A DNA stretch of 64,000 bases, taken from positions 21,715,168 to 21,779,167 of the forward strand of contig JASSKH010000002.1 of assembly GCA_031763025.1 (NCBI GenBank), given 5' to 3'. The position numbers and the translations under genes were made by a program. The notes beneath the pieces were generated by a model. The model made no database searches. It saw only the letters and a program-made list of their open reading frames with translations, and was not told the origin of the DNA. Positions 1 through 10,329 of this stretch are shown in pieces (within the stretch, counting starts at the first letter, position 1; each line of letters starts with the position of its first letter). This stretch comes from Macrocystis pyrifera. Lineage: Eukaryota > Sar > Phaeophyceae > Laminariales > Laminariaceae.

Positions 1-43
1 ACGTCACAGCAGCAAAAACACACCATGAAAATAATAACCGAAA

Positions 44-778
44 AAAAAATCCCCGTTCCCTTTCGTGTAATAATTTACTACCTGATTGGAACACCTTACA
101 CCGATCAAAAAGAAAAAAAGCAAATATCCCACAGCAGAGCTTCTCTCTCAGCCTCGTACGTCGCTCGGTCTCGGTCGCGACCATCTCGCCACCGATTCAG
201 TCCGGGTAAAGCTGTACTCCCTCTCTTCCACAGTGAGCCCCGTCGCCCGCCTCGCGTGAAGCTCGGTGCTCACCGTGGACCTCGACGCAAGCTCGACAAT
301 GTTAGTGCTCATTCGGGGTACCTCCCTCTTGTGACTTTCAGCCCGGTCGCAAAATTAAGCACCGCTTGAATATTATCTTACAATCCCCAACTAACCTTAA
401 ATACTCATACGTACTCTATCAAAAGTGCACAAATGGAGGCCAGACAGAGCCAATCGATGCATCCCTCGTGTCTCGAGGCACACGCGACGCCTAGGCATAT
501 AATCGGCGACCGCGTTCCTTGCAACTCCCCCTCTACCCGCCAGCATCCGTTGACACTCGCGACGGTGCCGGGTTCGCCCGCGCAACCGTGCTCGGAGTAC
601 ACGCACGCACACGAAATGAAAGAAGAAAAAAGGAAAGAAGTACTGGAAGTACGACGAGAAATGGAGAAAGCAAAGACCCGCTGGAAGGGTCCCGCAAGTA
701 ATGAAAGGAGGCGTTTTCCAAGTGGGAGCTCGGAGAGGCCAGGGATGTACCAACCGAGCACGCTCAGAGGTCGAGATA
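44..778 (-). mobile_element. Element B, copy 1 (short non-coding repeat element)
   Basis: Read on the minus strand this segment matches 32850-33566 over nearly its whole length. Both share the block with GGCGTCGCGTGTGCCTCGAG and a later block beginning CACGGTGAGCACCG. The same landmarks occur, more diverged, in the 5' half of the Helitron-like elements at 2331 and 33567, so B looks like a non-coding relative of that family. The end near position 44 corresponds to the far end of the second copy after its interrupting insert (37432-37456). No convincing protein is encoded; the overlapping short frames on both strands do not resemble any family I recognise. Boundaries are from the two-copy comparison only. 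Confidence 0.55.
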
Positions 779-1234
779 TCTATATGTAGTTGTATGTATG
801 TACAAGGCGCTTCGCTCCACGGGCGGCCTGCGCCGCCCGCTACGCTCGCTCACAAAGGAAAAGTACATCAAATTATGCGACGCGGACGGAGGTCCATGAT
901 TGAATACTGTTTTTTTTTCATGACTATGTACAGCAGCAGCAGTTGAGTTGCAAACTGGGGACTTGATAATGCCAAGAGTCCCGCCGCCATGCTTCAGGAG
1001 AAAACAGCTCGGACGCGCCATACGCTTCGCGTTGCGGGTGGTTTCCCGTTACGCTCGCTCACATATCGTACGTACGTACATACCCCAGGTAGGGTACTTA
1101 TTTTCTTCTTTCGATGTGCTCTGTGTCTGTATACTCGTCTGTGTACGAAAAATAAAGCACAGCACGGCAGAGCACCACAGCGAAAACACTGCAAATGAAA
1201 CCGAAAAATTCTGAAAGATAAAAAATCTCGTCCC
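779..1234. other. No gene seen
   Basis: Mixed-composition DNA between two repeat families. A short phrase, ACGCTCGCTCACA, occurs at about 842 and again at about 1050. No frame here resembles a known protein and I find no structural RNA. Confidence 0.4.
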
Positions 1235-1915
1235 CTTTCGTGTAATTCTCAGTTTGTAGAACTGAGTCTTAGCTGCGGTAATTGCAATCTTGTCTGTCTG
1301 TCTGTCCGCAGGGCTTATATTTTCGAACACTTTCCAATGGCCGATATACAAGCTCGTTACAATTGATATTTGTACGACGTTTTGGACCCTGACGGACCTT
1401 ATATACTGAAACATACCATACCACCAGGCAAATTTAGCCATATATTACATCGTACCATGGTACCATACCACAAACGTAACATACCATGTAGTGCGTTTTT
1501 CCCGTACCATACCGTCAACACATACCATACCACATACGGTAGTTTTCCCATATTTCCATATACCATACCAACAATATCCCATATTCCCATATACCACACC
1601 ACCGACATATCCCATATTCCCATATACCATACCGACATATCCCATGTCCCATACCGAGTTAGGGAGACGGCTATACACCAGACCAGGTGCCTCCTCCTGC
1701 TGTAGTGCCGTCTTGTTGTGCAAGGGTGGCGATGAATACAAGAGTTGGCTCAGACCTGCTACTGTTGTAGTGTTGTCTTGTTTTGCAAGGGTGGCGATGA
1801 ATACAAGGGTAAGAGTTGACTCAGACGCTTGGGTCCCACGCTCAGTGCAGCGCATTGGCCGCTGGTGTGCACGAAATAGACGAAAAACATTAGCTATGAG
1901 TACTACTACTGCTGC
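1235..1915. repeat. Segmental repeat A with CATACCATACC array, copy 1
   Basis: The segment starts with CTCAGTTTGTAGAACTGAGT, a short inverted repeat, and is paralogous to 27095-27835. It holds a (GTCT)n microsatellite near 1290, then at about 1400-1640 an array of units based on CATACCATACC and CATATTCCCATATACC. After this come two diverged tandem units around 1640-1810 sharing TTGCAAGGGTGGCGATGAATACA. The long open frames across the array on both strands follow from the simple repeat and are not taken as genes. Confidence 0.7.
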
Positions 1916-1921
1916 ATCCGT

Positions 1922-2330
1922 CTCGAATGGCGAAAAATGGGCTTCTTTTCAGGTTTGGGAGGATACCGTTGAACGCCGCCGGCAAGCTCTTGCCCCCTAG
2001 AGCATGCATCCACCTCATTTCTTCGAGCCCGCCATCTATACTAGTTGATCTTGCCCGCCACCGCGCGGGTTGCCCGTGGGTGGAGTCTCTGTCGAGATCG
2101 AGCGTCAATCGTGTATCGTCGCACGAGCTGAAATAATACTTTTTTGGTGTACTTCGCGTTCCATTCGCATACTACAGCAGGGTTTTTAGAGTACAACAGG
2201 AGTGAGATACTTTTTGTGTCAGAGCAAAATTATGGATGAGTAATGCTGTACCTGGTACTGCAGAGTGCTGTATCCAAGCAGTATCATAACACAATGGCAA
2301 AAAAATGCATTGTGTCTATCAGTACATCAG
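1922..2330 (+). repeat. Repeat family R, copy 1 (left part; interrupted by Helitron copy 1)
   Basis: Family R begins near CGAATGGCAAAAAATGGG, runs through GGTTTGGGAGGATACCGTTG and AGCTCTTGCCCCCTAGAGCA, and ends at ATCAGTACATCAG. Other copies lie at 6484, 6912, 27838, 28068, 28484 and 28820, with fragments near 29215 and 29779. This copy is cut at 2330 by the Helitron-like insertion and resumes at 6465. A frame of about 65 codons recurs in several copies and ends at the same stop, but a frame on the opposite strand recurs too, so I do not call a gene. Confidence 0.75.
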
Positions 2331-3887
2331 TTCCCTAGGGTTTACCCTAGGGTATCTTCAGGCAAAAATAATTTCCTGTCCTAACGGGCAAAATGACAAA
2401 AAAACGGTACACCAGCGCTTTTTTTGCCAGTTTTCGGTATGAAAAACTCAAACCAGGCCATCAGGGTACACCAAACCCAAGTTAGATGGCATTTTCTCTC
2501 AATGTATACCGTTTTTTGGCGAAACATCCATGTCCGTCCGTCTCACTTGCGAAAATTCCAAAAAACGGTACACCATCGTATTTTTGCCAGTTTACGGTAC
2601 GAAAAGTAAAACGAGGTGATCAGGGCACACCAAACCCAAGTCATACGAGTTTTTTCGGTCAAGGTATATCGTTTTCTGGCAAACAATGTCCCGGTACAGC
2701 TTAAAATTTCGAACAAACACTGCGTGCGTCAATAGAAGCGCCTTGTAGTACGAGTATTCATACGAACATACCAGGTACGACTCAAGCGTTGCTTATATAA
2801 TCTGAAGCCATTTTATTTCGTTTCGTGCGCGTGCGTGTATTCAGAACACGGTACCGCGGGCGACCCCGGCGCCGCCCCGGGTGTCTGCGGGTGCTAGCAG
2901 GCAGAGGGGGTGTTGCAAGGAGCGCCGTCGCCGTTTGCATGACTAGGCGTCGCGTGTGTCTCGAGACACGCAGGAAGCACAAATGGTATCTGTCTGGCCT
3001 CCTTGTGAGGCTCCGCTTGCACCATATACAAGATATAGGGGTCGTTTTGATATGCGAAATAGTATTCAAGCGGTGCTTGTCTTTGCGACCAAACTAAACG
3101 TCAAAGAGACTTCAATGCAGTTTGAGGACCAACTTTGTCGAAGTGGCGAAGCAGGGCCACGGTGAGCACCGGGCTTTACGCGAGGCGGGCGACGACGCTC
3201 ACTGTGGCAGAGAGGGAGGAAAACTTTATCCGGACCCAATCGGCGATGAGGTGGTCGCGAGACGTACGGGCGGCGTACAAGGCTGCGGGGGAAGCTCTAC
3301 TGTTCGTTTTTTTTCTTTTTGACCGGTGGAACCGGCAAGCAGTAAACGCAACTCGTGAGTCACGTTTAAAAAATCAACTCAGGGGGCGATAAATAACTAT
3401 CCCCTTGTACCCCCGTCGTCCAACCCCATACAAACATACAAACCGTTGGATACTCCGGTCAGCAAGTCAGGCGATCTTACGTACCGAACACGTGCCAAGG
3501 CTGAGACTGACGCGGCCACGAACCGTGGCTAAGCAAGATACGAAAGCAAAATCGCTCGCAGTAGCCTTTGTCCTTTTGTGGTCTAGTCTAAAGCGCTAGA
3601 TTCGATCAGCTACCTCGGCACGAGCAGCGAGAAGCCTAACAATAACAACACAGCAGTCCAGGTTGAAGCATGCCTTAAAAAAAGAGGTGGGTGCAGATGT
3701 GCAGATGGTGTAGACTGCTGTAGACCGACCTACCGTTGTATCTATCGCTGTCGTTCGTGACTCTTGACCAGAGGGTTTGGCTGTTGATTTACAGCAGTTT
3801 TTTTGCTTGTGTCGAATGTGTCCCTGTTTGGTTGGTCGGATCTGTACGTCAGCTGTGAGTTCAACCGATCGGTCGATACTCAATATT

Positions 3888-4130
3888 CTGCACACCCCGG
3901 ACAGCTCATGAGCTAGCTCATCTATTGTGCATAGCTCACGCTTCGAAAACATGTGCAGATGAGCTACCGCGTATAGCTCAAGCCGGGGGAAACATGTGTA
4001 GCTCATGTAGCTCCTATAGCTAATCTCGGACGCAGATCAGCTACTGTAACTCATGTAGCTCCTATAGCTCAGCCTGGGAAAATGTGTGTAGATGAGCTAT
4101 CTTCTGTAGCTCAAGCCTTCCAAACATCGA
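3888..4130. repeat. AGCT-rich minisatellite upstream of the Helitron gene
   Basis: Diverged units roughly 45-55 bp long contain CAGATGAGCTA, TATAGCTCAAGCC and AACATGTG. Three to four units occur here and fewer in copy 2 (34978-35115), so the array length varies between element copies. The repeated AGCT palindromes give many short hairpins. Position just before the helicase-tail frame would suit a promoter or leader, but that is inference. Confidence 0.55.
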
Positions 4131-4152
4131 CGCCGCCCACATAGCTGGGCTA

Positions 4153-5946
4153 ATGCTGGACGGGCTCCTTCGAGGTGTCATCGGCTGCTGTCCGGTTTAC
4201 AGGAAGTTCTCCATCGTTGGTAAAGGCAAGCGGAAATTCACCATCAACAGAATGCAGGTGCCTCTGTCTCTTGGTATTCTTTGCTCAGTCTATCGAGCAC
4301 AAGGCGAAACCACCCCTAAACTTGTCCTCGACATTCGTAAGCCAGTAGACGGCTATATGGGCAGCGCGGCTGTTTACGTCGCTCTGTCCCGAGCGACCAA
4401 TGCCAGCAAGCTCTTCTTGCTGTCGCCGGTTACTCTCGACGATCTGACCCATCCACAGGACGACGATGTAGCGGCTATGATCGACTACCTCGAACGCCTC
4501 GACAAGGCTACACTAGCCTTGTTCTTGGATGATCCCCCTACATTCCGACCGGCCACGACAAGTCCTCCGGCTAGTTATACATCCCACACCAACGACGGAC
4601 AAACAGACACTGGCTCCATCCGCCCTTCACCTTTTCTGTCGCCCAATGAAAACAACAATTGCTTCTTCAACGCCGCCATCGCCTCCGCCATAACTGCTTG
4701 GGAAGGACACCCTCTCCCAACCCAACCATGACAACACCAGCTGGAGCCATCTTCTTCTCCACTCTTGCGGCTGTGCGTGCCTGCATGTTCGACGGCAAGC
4801 CTCTCCAACGCACCCTCTTGGTAAGTTCTTGCTTGTTCTGTTATCCACATCTCATCGTAATGATAGCCCCCAATACTTACCGGCGCCCGCAAGTACCCAT
4901 ATATAATTAATACTACGTTGTACTTTTATGTGTCTTCTAAACGTATTGTATCATTTCGTTCGGTATGCGTCGTGTTCGTCGGTGGAATGCAGGATTCTTT
5001 GGCTCAAGCACATGACAAGATCCTTGGTAGTAGCGGCCTACCGGGCGCAGAATCCGTAATGAGAACGCCAGGCTCCATATACGAAGCGATCACCCTTCGA
5101 CCTGATGATCAACTCCACCCCAACAGCGGGTGGCCAGGTGACGTCGTGGAACGGCATGCTCGTATCGTGTACGATCGGACGGCTCTCGGATTCAACTGGC
5201 ACTACACGACCGATTGCCATATCGAAGACCATGGCCATATCGAGATAACCGCATCTCAAGGTGCACGATGGCGAGATCCCGCACCAGTCTTGATTCCGCA
5301 CGGACCGCCCCAGTCACTCCAGGATGCAGTCAATGCCTTGTTCCTAACCGGAGCCGCCTCCGACTTCCCATTTCCTGGACCTGCTCCGTGCCCCGCCTGC
5401 GACGAGAGCTGCGCCCGGCACATCAGCACATCCACATGGTCGATTCTTCCTTGGAGTACGGACAACGCCTCAGATCGCGTTTTCTTCGCGTCTGCACGTG
5501 TAGACATCTACGAGGACGCCAGAGAGCCGCCAGCCCCGTCACCCATTTTGATGATAGGCGTTGAATACTGCCTCGTAGCTGTCATCTACTCCATTCCGAA
5601 CCATTTCGTGACCCAGTTGCGTTCGAGAGGACGGTGGTTGAAGTACGATTGCACACTCGCGGGGAGTACCACGTCTTGCGACGATTTCGACTATGACTGG
5701 TATCATGGTTTCCAGCATATGATTGTCTACCTTCGAAAGTCTATGACCTTGCCTGTTCCCCAGGCACAAACGACAGCATACCGTAGTGCTAGCTACCATG
5801 AGCGCGCAAGCCAAGAACGCGCGGAGATAATCGAGGCGACTAGACAAGGACCCATCATGCCTCCGCCTTACCGAAGTCCTGGCCACGACGACGTGGGGAG
5901 CGCAGCTGTGCCTTGCCGATTCGGCTCCGACGTACCGCCGCCTTGA
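4153..5946 (+). pseudogene. PIF1-type helicase C-terminus fused to USP-like (peptidase C19) domain, Helitron copy 1
   Basis: The first part carries the end of a PIF1/RecD-like helicase: VYRAQGET followed by YVALSRAT, the last motifs of superfamily 1B helicases in Helitrons. The remaining helicase core is absent. About 60 residues on, NENNNCFFNAAIASAITAW resembles the catalytic Cys box of ubiquitin-specific proteases (Cys codon at 4660-4662). After an intron (4821-4992) the frame continues with a Cys pair (CPACDESC) like a USP zinc site. It then has NHFVTQLRSRGRWLKYD with the presumed catalytic His at 5602-5604, and ends in MIVYLRKS, as USP folds do. The expected activity is ubiquitin cleavage, unproven here. 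Relative to copy 2 one C is missing in the run near 4714, shifting the frame before the second exon, so this copy is probably broken. No start codon is secure, since the frame appears truncated at its 5' end. Confidence 0.65.
4821..4992 (+). other. Predicted intron in the helicase-USP gene
   Basis: The donor GTAAGT follows ACCCTCTTG and the acceptor TGCAG precedes GATTCTTTGG. Removing 172 bp joins the two coding parts in phase 0. In copy 2 the donor survives (35807) but about 22 bp with the acceptor are deleted, leaving a frame that reads through the former intron. Confidence 0.6.
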
Positions 5947-6424
5947 GTGTTTCCCGTGTTCTTCACATGTGTGTCGAAACGTTTTGATTTTTGTGTTGTA
6001 TTGCTTCTCGATTAGGACTGCCTGCCTTCTTGTTTCCCTCTTTTTGCTAGAAATAATTTTGTAGAAATGTTGCACGGCGCGTCCAGCCTTTCGAGTTCTG
6101 CGCGGCTACATTTATATTTTACTGTTCGGTCGACAGAGTGTTGTTTACGGAGTGCATGTACGCGGCAATCATCGGCGAAAAGTCTACTTGTATGCCTTTT
6201 GTCATCTTTGACTTCACGGTAGCGTTTTATTTGGTGTGCGTGTGTTCGCGACACGTCGAGGTCATCGCAACCTGCGCGACGCGACTGTGACGTTTTGTTT
6301 ATGTTTTTTGCTTCGAAATAGCGGCAACAGCAGCATCTGCAAACAAGTAATATTCTACGTGGCAATTATTGACGTCGCGAGAGAATTGTCATACCGCCGG
6401 CCAACCTATTGTTACATGGTAAAA

Positions 6425-6464
6425 TCCTAGGGAACAGCGGGGCAACCCTTGCCCTGCCTTACAA
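6425..6464 (+). other. Helitron 3' terminal structure
   Basis: The internal inverted repeat CCTAGGGAA is followed by GGGCAA-CCC-TTGCCC, a 6-bp stem with a 3-nt loop, then TGCCTTACAA to the end. Copy 2 has the same hairpin and CTACAA at 37431. In this class the 3' hairpin acts as the replication stop signal. Confidence 0.7.
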
Positions 6465-7245
6465 TACAACAAACGTCTGGAATGAATGGCAAAAAATGGG
6501 CTTTTTTTTTTTTTTCAGTTTTGGGAGGATACCGTTGGACGCCACCGGCAAGCTCTTGCCCCCTAGAGCATTCATCCACTTCATTTCTTCAAGCCCGTCA
6601 TCTATACTAGTTGATCTTGCCCGCCACCGCACGGGTTGTCCGTGGGCCGAGTCTCTGTCGAGATCGAGCGTCTGTTGTGTATCGTAGCACGAGCTGAAAT
6701 AATTCTTTTTTGGTGTACTTCGCGTTTCCATTCGCATACTATAGCAGGATTTTTAGAGTACAACAGGAGTGGGTTATTTTTTGTGTCAGAGCAAAATTAT
6801 GGACGAGTACTGCTGTACTGCAGAGTGCTGAATCCAAGCAGTATCATAACAGAATGACAGAAAAAATGCTTTGTGTCTATCATATCAGTACCTCAGTACA
6901 ACAAACGTCTCGAATGGCAAAAAATGGGTTTTTTTTTTCAGTTTTGGGAGGATACCGTTGGACGCCGCCGGCAAGCTCTTGCCCCCTAGAGCATGCATCC
7001 ACCTCATTTCTTTGAGCCCGTCATCTATACTGGTTATTTTTGCCCGCCACCGCGCGGGTTGTGCGTGGGCTGAGTCTCTGTCGAGATCGATCGTCTATCG
7101 TGTATCGTGGCACGAGCTGAAATAATTATTTTTTGGTGTACTTCGCGTTTCCATTCGCATACCATAGGAGGTATTTACAGTACGGCAACAGGAGTGGGTT
7201 ACTTCTTGTGCCAGAGCAAAATTATCTACGAGTACTACTGCTGTG
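6465..7245 (+). repeat. Repeat family R: remainder of copy 1 and two further copies in tandem
   Basis: Sequence resumes at TACAACAAACGTCTGG directly after the Helitron. Two R units follow, from about 6484 and 6912, each with the TTTGGGAGGATACCGTTGGA core and the tail GTACTTCGCGTTTCCATTCG. The unit is about 430 bp. A T-run expansion near 6503 differs between units. Confidence 0.75.
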
Positions 7246-7889
7246 TCTCGAATGGCAAAAAAAATTGCATACTATAGGGTTTCCCCCGTATTTTTTACAA
7301 AACGCGAGCGAAGTGGTCGGTCCCCCCGCTGCTTGCTTCCCTCCAGAGTTGAGGCCGATAGTCCCAAGAGGAAGGCGGCGGGTGGAGTGACGCGGCGTTT
7401 CGTTCACCTCCTTGCCCTTGGTGGGAGTGGCGGTGAAAGGACGTCGCGGAGAACGTCGTCTCAGTTTTTTTATTAATTTCTATTTTTTTTTTAATTTTGA
7501 AATACGTCAGCTGTGAGTTCGACTGATTAAATAGTTGATACTCAACTTTGCAAGCTGCGTAATACGCCTCGTCTGTATTCCATTTTTACCTAATTTTACA
7601 AGTATTGTGATAAACCGAGCGCGCGTATTCTATATGTGATTCCTTGTCAAAGATATAGGCCAGCGGCCCCCCTGGATGCTGCCTAAAAAAAATATCGTCG
7701 TGACGCCGAGACGTTTGAAGGACAGTTTGGCGAGTAGTCTGCGAAAGTTATGGAGATCTCGCCGCTCGTGCCTTTTCGTGAACAACGAAGGCCCGGTTTT
7801 TGCTAACAGCTGCTCAAAACTGGCGCTACTGCCATTTTTTAATTTTTGAAATACGTCAGCTGTGAGTTCGACTGATTAAATAGTTGATA
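7246..7889. other. No gene; short direct repeat
   Basis: A GC-rich patch at 7300-7460 is followed by AT-rich DNA. About 50 bp around 7496-7546 are repeated almost exactly at 7842-7891. This is the TACGTCAGCTGTGAGTTC motif, also found inside the Helitron-like elements (3844, 34922) and at about 41829. No protein is supported. Confidence 0.5.
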
Positions 7890-8040
7890 CTGTGGGTTCC
7901 AGGTTCTCGACCAGACCGTCGTATGGGTATTGTCCCGCGGAGGTCCCACCATTCGCCGAGGTCGTGGATATCCGTATATCTTACTGTACGACTGTGGTCA
8001 TCTATATTCCATGACTATTTGTTGCCGTCAGCAGAGATGT
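7890..8040 (+). repeat. Dispersed 150-bp repeat, copy 1
   Basis: Starts GTGGGTTCCAGGTTCTCGAC and matches 20852-21003 on the opposite strand along its full length with few differences. It could be the edge of an old element, possibly the decayed retrotransposon to its right. Confidence 0.65.
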
Positions 8041-10329
8041 CGTCAGCAGTGACATTGTACCGTGACAAGTAGTCACTGCGGATTGGAATGCAAGGCCCGT
8101 GCCTCGCACACACTCTCTCTTCCTCTTCCATCATCGTTGATGGTTGTTCGTGAGATCGTCCGTACCGATCCTATACCAAAACCTGGCGTGTCCTACACGC
8201 TACTCCCTCTAAGAAAGGGAAGTGCCACAGATGTCGAGTCGAACCTGGGGGTCCTCCCCACATTTGGCGTCGACGAAGGCTCGCGCCTGTGGCAGTTCTT
8301 GTTTTCTCGTGAAAACACACAAGAGGTTCGGTATTTTTCTTCACAATGTTCGAAGAAAAACACGAAAGAAAAAATCAAAGAGGACACGAGTCAGTGTTTC
8401 GTAGACTGAGTAAACTACCCCTTCATCGTTGCGATCTATGGAAGGCGCCCTTCCCCACGCTCATCGTACACAAGCGAAGAACGCTCTCCAATCGCTATGG
8501 GCCGTGGTTCTACCCGTCTTCTGGTATACGATATGCTCAAGCCGCGTTGGTAAGCCTTCGGTGGCGAGTACATCTATCGTACCTACCGTCGTTTGTTTCT
8601 TCCGCTGTACGTATCAGTGAAACAGACACGTTCGTTATGTCTACCTGCGAGTAGATATTTTCGTTTTGTCGATTTCAGGTAGGTGTTTGTCTGCAAAGTC
8701 TTCTGTGAACCCACCTGGAGCGCTAACGCTACGTAGCATAAGCGCTGCTTCTGCGTATAACCACTGACGAAACACCGTCCTAGTGTCATTCACCAATAAC
8801 AGCGCTCTGCCCTCGTTAGGCAGGTACATACCATTGGTTCGTTGGACTGGTAAAATCTCTTCTGTTCCTTCTTGTTGTTCTGTTGTGGTAATTTCGTAAG
8901 TTTCCATTTATTGTATGCATCATACAAGGGAACACAACACACAAGACTTTGAAGCACAGGTAGAGTTGGTACAATCGTCACGCATCATTGCTTTGCGTGC
9001 TGTCGCTGGGCCGCAGCAGCGCAGTGGTTGTATTCGTCACCGTGAGTACAACTGCCGACGTGCTCTCTCCTCTTCGTACGGGGGGGGCAGCACGGGTAAT
9101 CGCCACTTCTTTGGCAGATCTGCGTGGGGTGTCTAGCTGTTTGTACCCTTTTCTATCCCATGCAGAGGTCATATTTCGTACGTTGACCTGTCTGGCCAAA
9201 GTTGAGCAAACAACTCTTATTCTGCTAGTTGGAGAGTTCGTGGTTGTTGCACACATAAACGACTAAATAAAAATAAAACGGAATGCCGCGAAGAGGAGCT
9301 TGTCGCGTATGCGCGACCGAACGTACAAGGTCAGTACGAAATATCAGGCAGCCGTCTTGCTTGATAAATGGTATTCGTGTGTACCATTCAGCTCGACTCG
9401 GTCCCCATGCAACAGCATGATGTGATAGGCGCATTCCGTACTCGGCACCATCGCTATTAATTGACTCTCGTTCAGGTACTCGTACGTACTCGTGTACGCG
9501 TGGTACTCGTACAGTCAGTCTGCCTGGTGGTCGATTTATGTTTTTATTTTTTTCCGTTTCGTCTCGTATTTTTCCGATTTTCTTTGGTTCTTTGGAAAAT
9601 AATTGCGTCATTCAATTGCATGTCGCATAAATATGTTCGCGGATTTCCGTCCTGTTCGATTTGGTCGACAGAAAGAGCAAAGAAACCCTCATACAGTAGT
9701 CCAAAAAGCAGTACCGCAGAACGATATTGTATGTCGCAATCTCACCGCATTTTGGCAATCGTATTGTCACTACAGAGTACTACGTAGTACTTACACTACT
9801 GCTGTATGGATTGAGGGACTACTACCGCTAGTTCGACAGTGAGTTAATACAGCAGTATAAAACTCGTCGTTGGCCGAATATAGGAGGAAGTCTATCAGAC
9901 TGACTCACAGTCATATTTACCTGTACAACAGTACTCGTACGTACAAGTAAGTAGCTTGTGCGGTACACGTTGGATGCATGACATAAAGGCTCCGTGGCCC
10001 ACCAATGTGCACTTCGTTGCGTGCCGTAAATCGTTGGACGCTTGAAGTCGTGGCATATTATGTCACTATCCGTTACATTAGGCGATATTCCTCGCCGTAC
10101 AGCACCAGTCGTCTCACTTTCAGCAGCGCATGGAAACACGTGCTGAAGTATGTACAACATGCCGAAAGTTTGCGAAATTATGATGATTTGTGGCGCAGCC
10201 ATCGTTGGCCCGTTACATATATATGAAAAACCGTTACAGGTATCATGATGTGGTCATTTAACTGTGAGTGCTATCAGAAAATGAGGTGTTCTGCGAAGAG
10301 CGAGCTATCGTAACTGGCACCGTTTTCAC
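8041..10329. other. Unassigned; possibly the 5' part of a decayed retroelement
   Basis: Short frames with plausible protein composition lie at 8062-8409 (+), 8641-8907 (-) and 8978-9266 (both strands), but none shows a motif I can name. The region precedes the pol remnants starting near 10.33 kb, so it may hold decayed LTR and gag sequence; I see no LTR pair. A pair of inverted TACTGCTGTA motifs lies at 9797-9806 and 9848-9857. Confidence 0.3.

Larger units (their letters stand above)
2331..6464 (+). mobile_element. Helitron-like rolling-circle element, copy 1 (non-autonomous)
   Basis: The left end is TTCCCTAGGGTTTACC. An inverted relative (GGTAAAATCCTAGGGAA) lies about 30 bp inside the right end and is followed by a GGGCAA-CCC-TTGCCC hairpin and the terminus TTACAA. 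An inverted repeat that is terminal on the left but internal to a hairpin on the right is typical of Helitron2/Helentron-type elements. The insertion splits a copy of family R: left flank ACATCAG, right flank TACAACAAACG, exactly the sequence of uninterrupted R at 28462. No target duplication is seen, as expected for this class. The element encodes only a PIF1 helicase tail plus a USP-like domain. No HUH replication-initiator domain or helicase core is visible, so it cannot move on its own. It is 4134 bp against 3865 bp for copy 2; much of the difference is a duplicated AAACGGTACACCA-containing unit near 2400-2650. Confidence 0.8.

Noticed and set aside
1445-1855. Frames across the CATACCATACC arrays (also 27272-27565)
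   Set aside because: Simple-sequence by-products, open on both strands.
1922-2136. Recurrent frame of about 65 codons in the R units as a real gene
   Set aside because: Frames are open on both strands and the copies carry indels; no start context or domain. Kept only as a note under the repeat.
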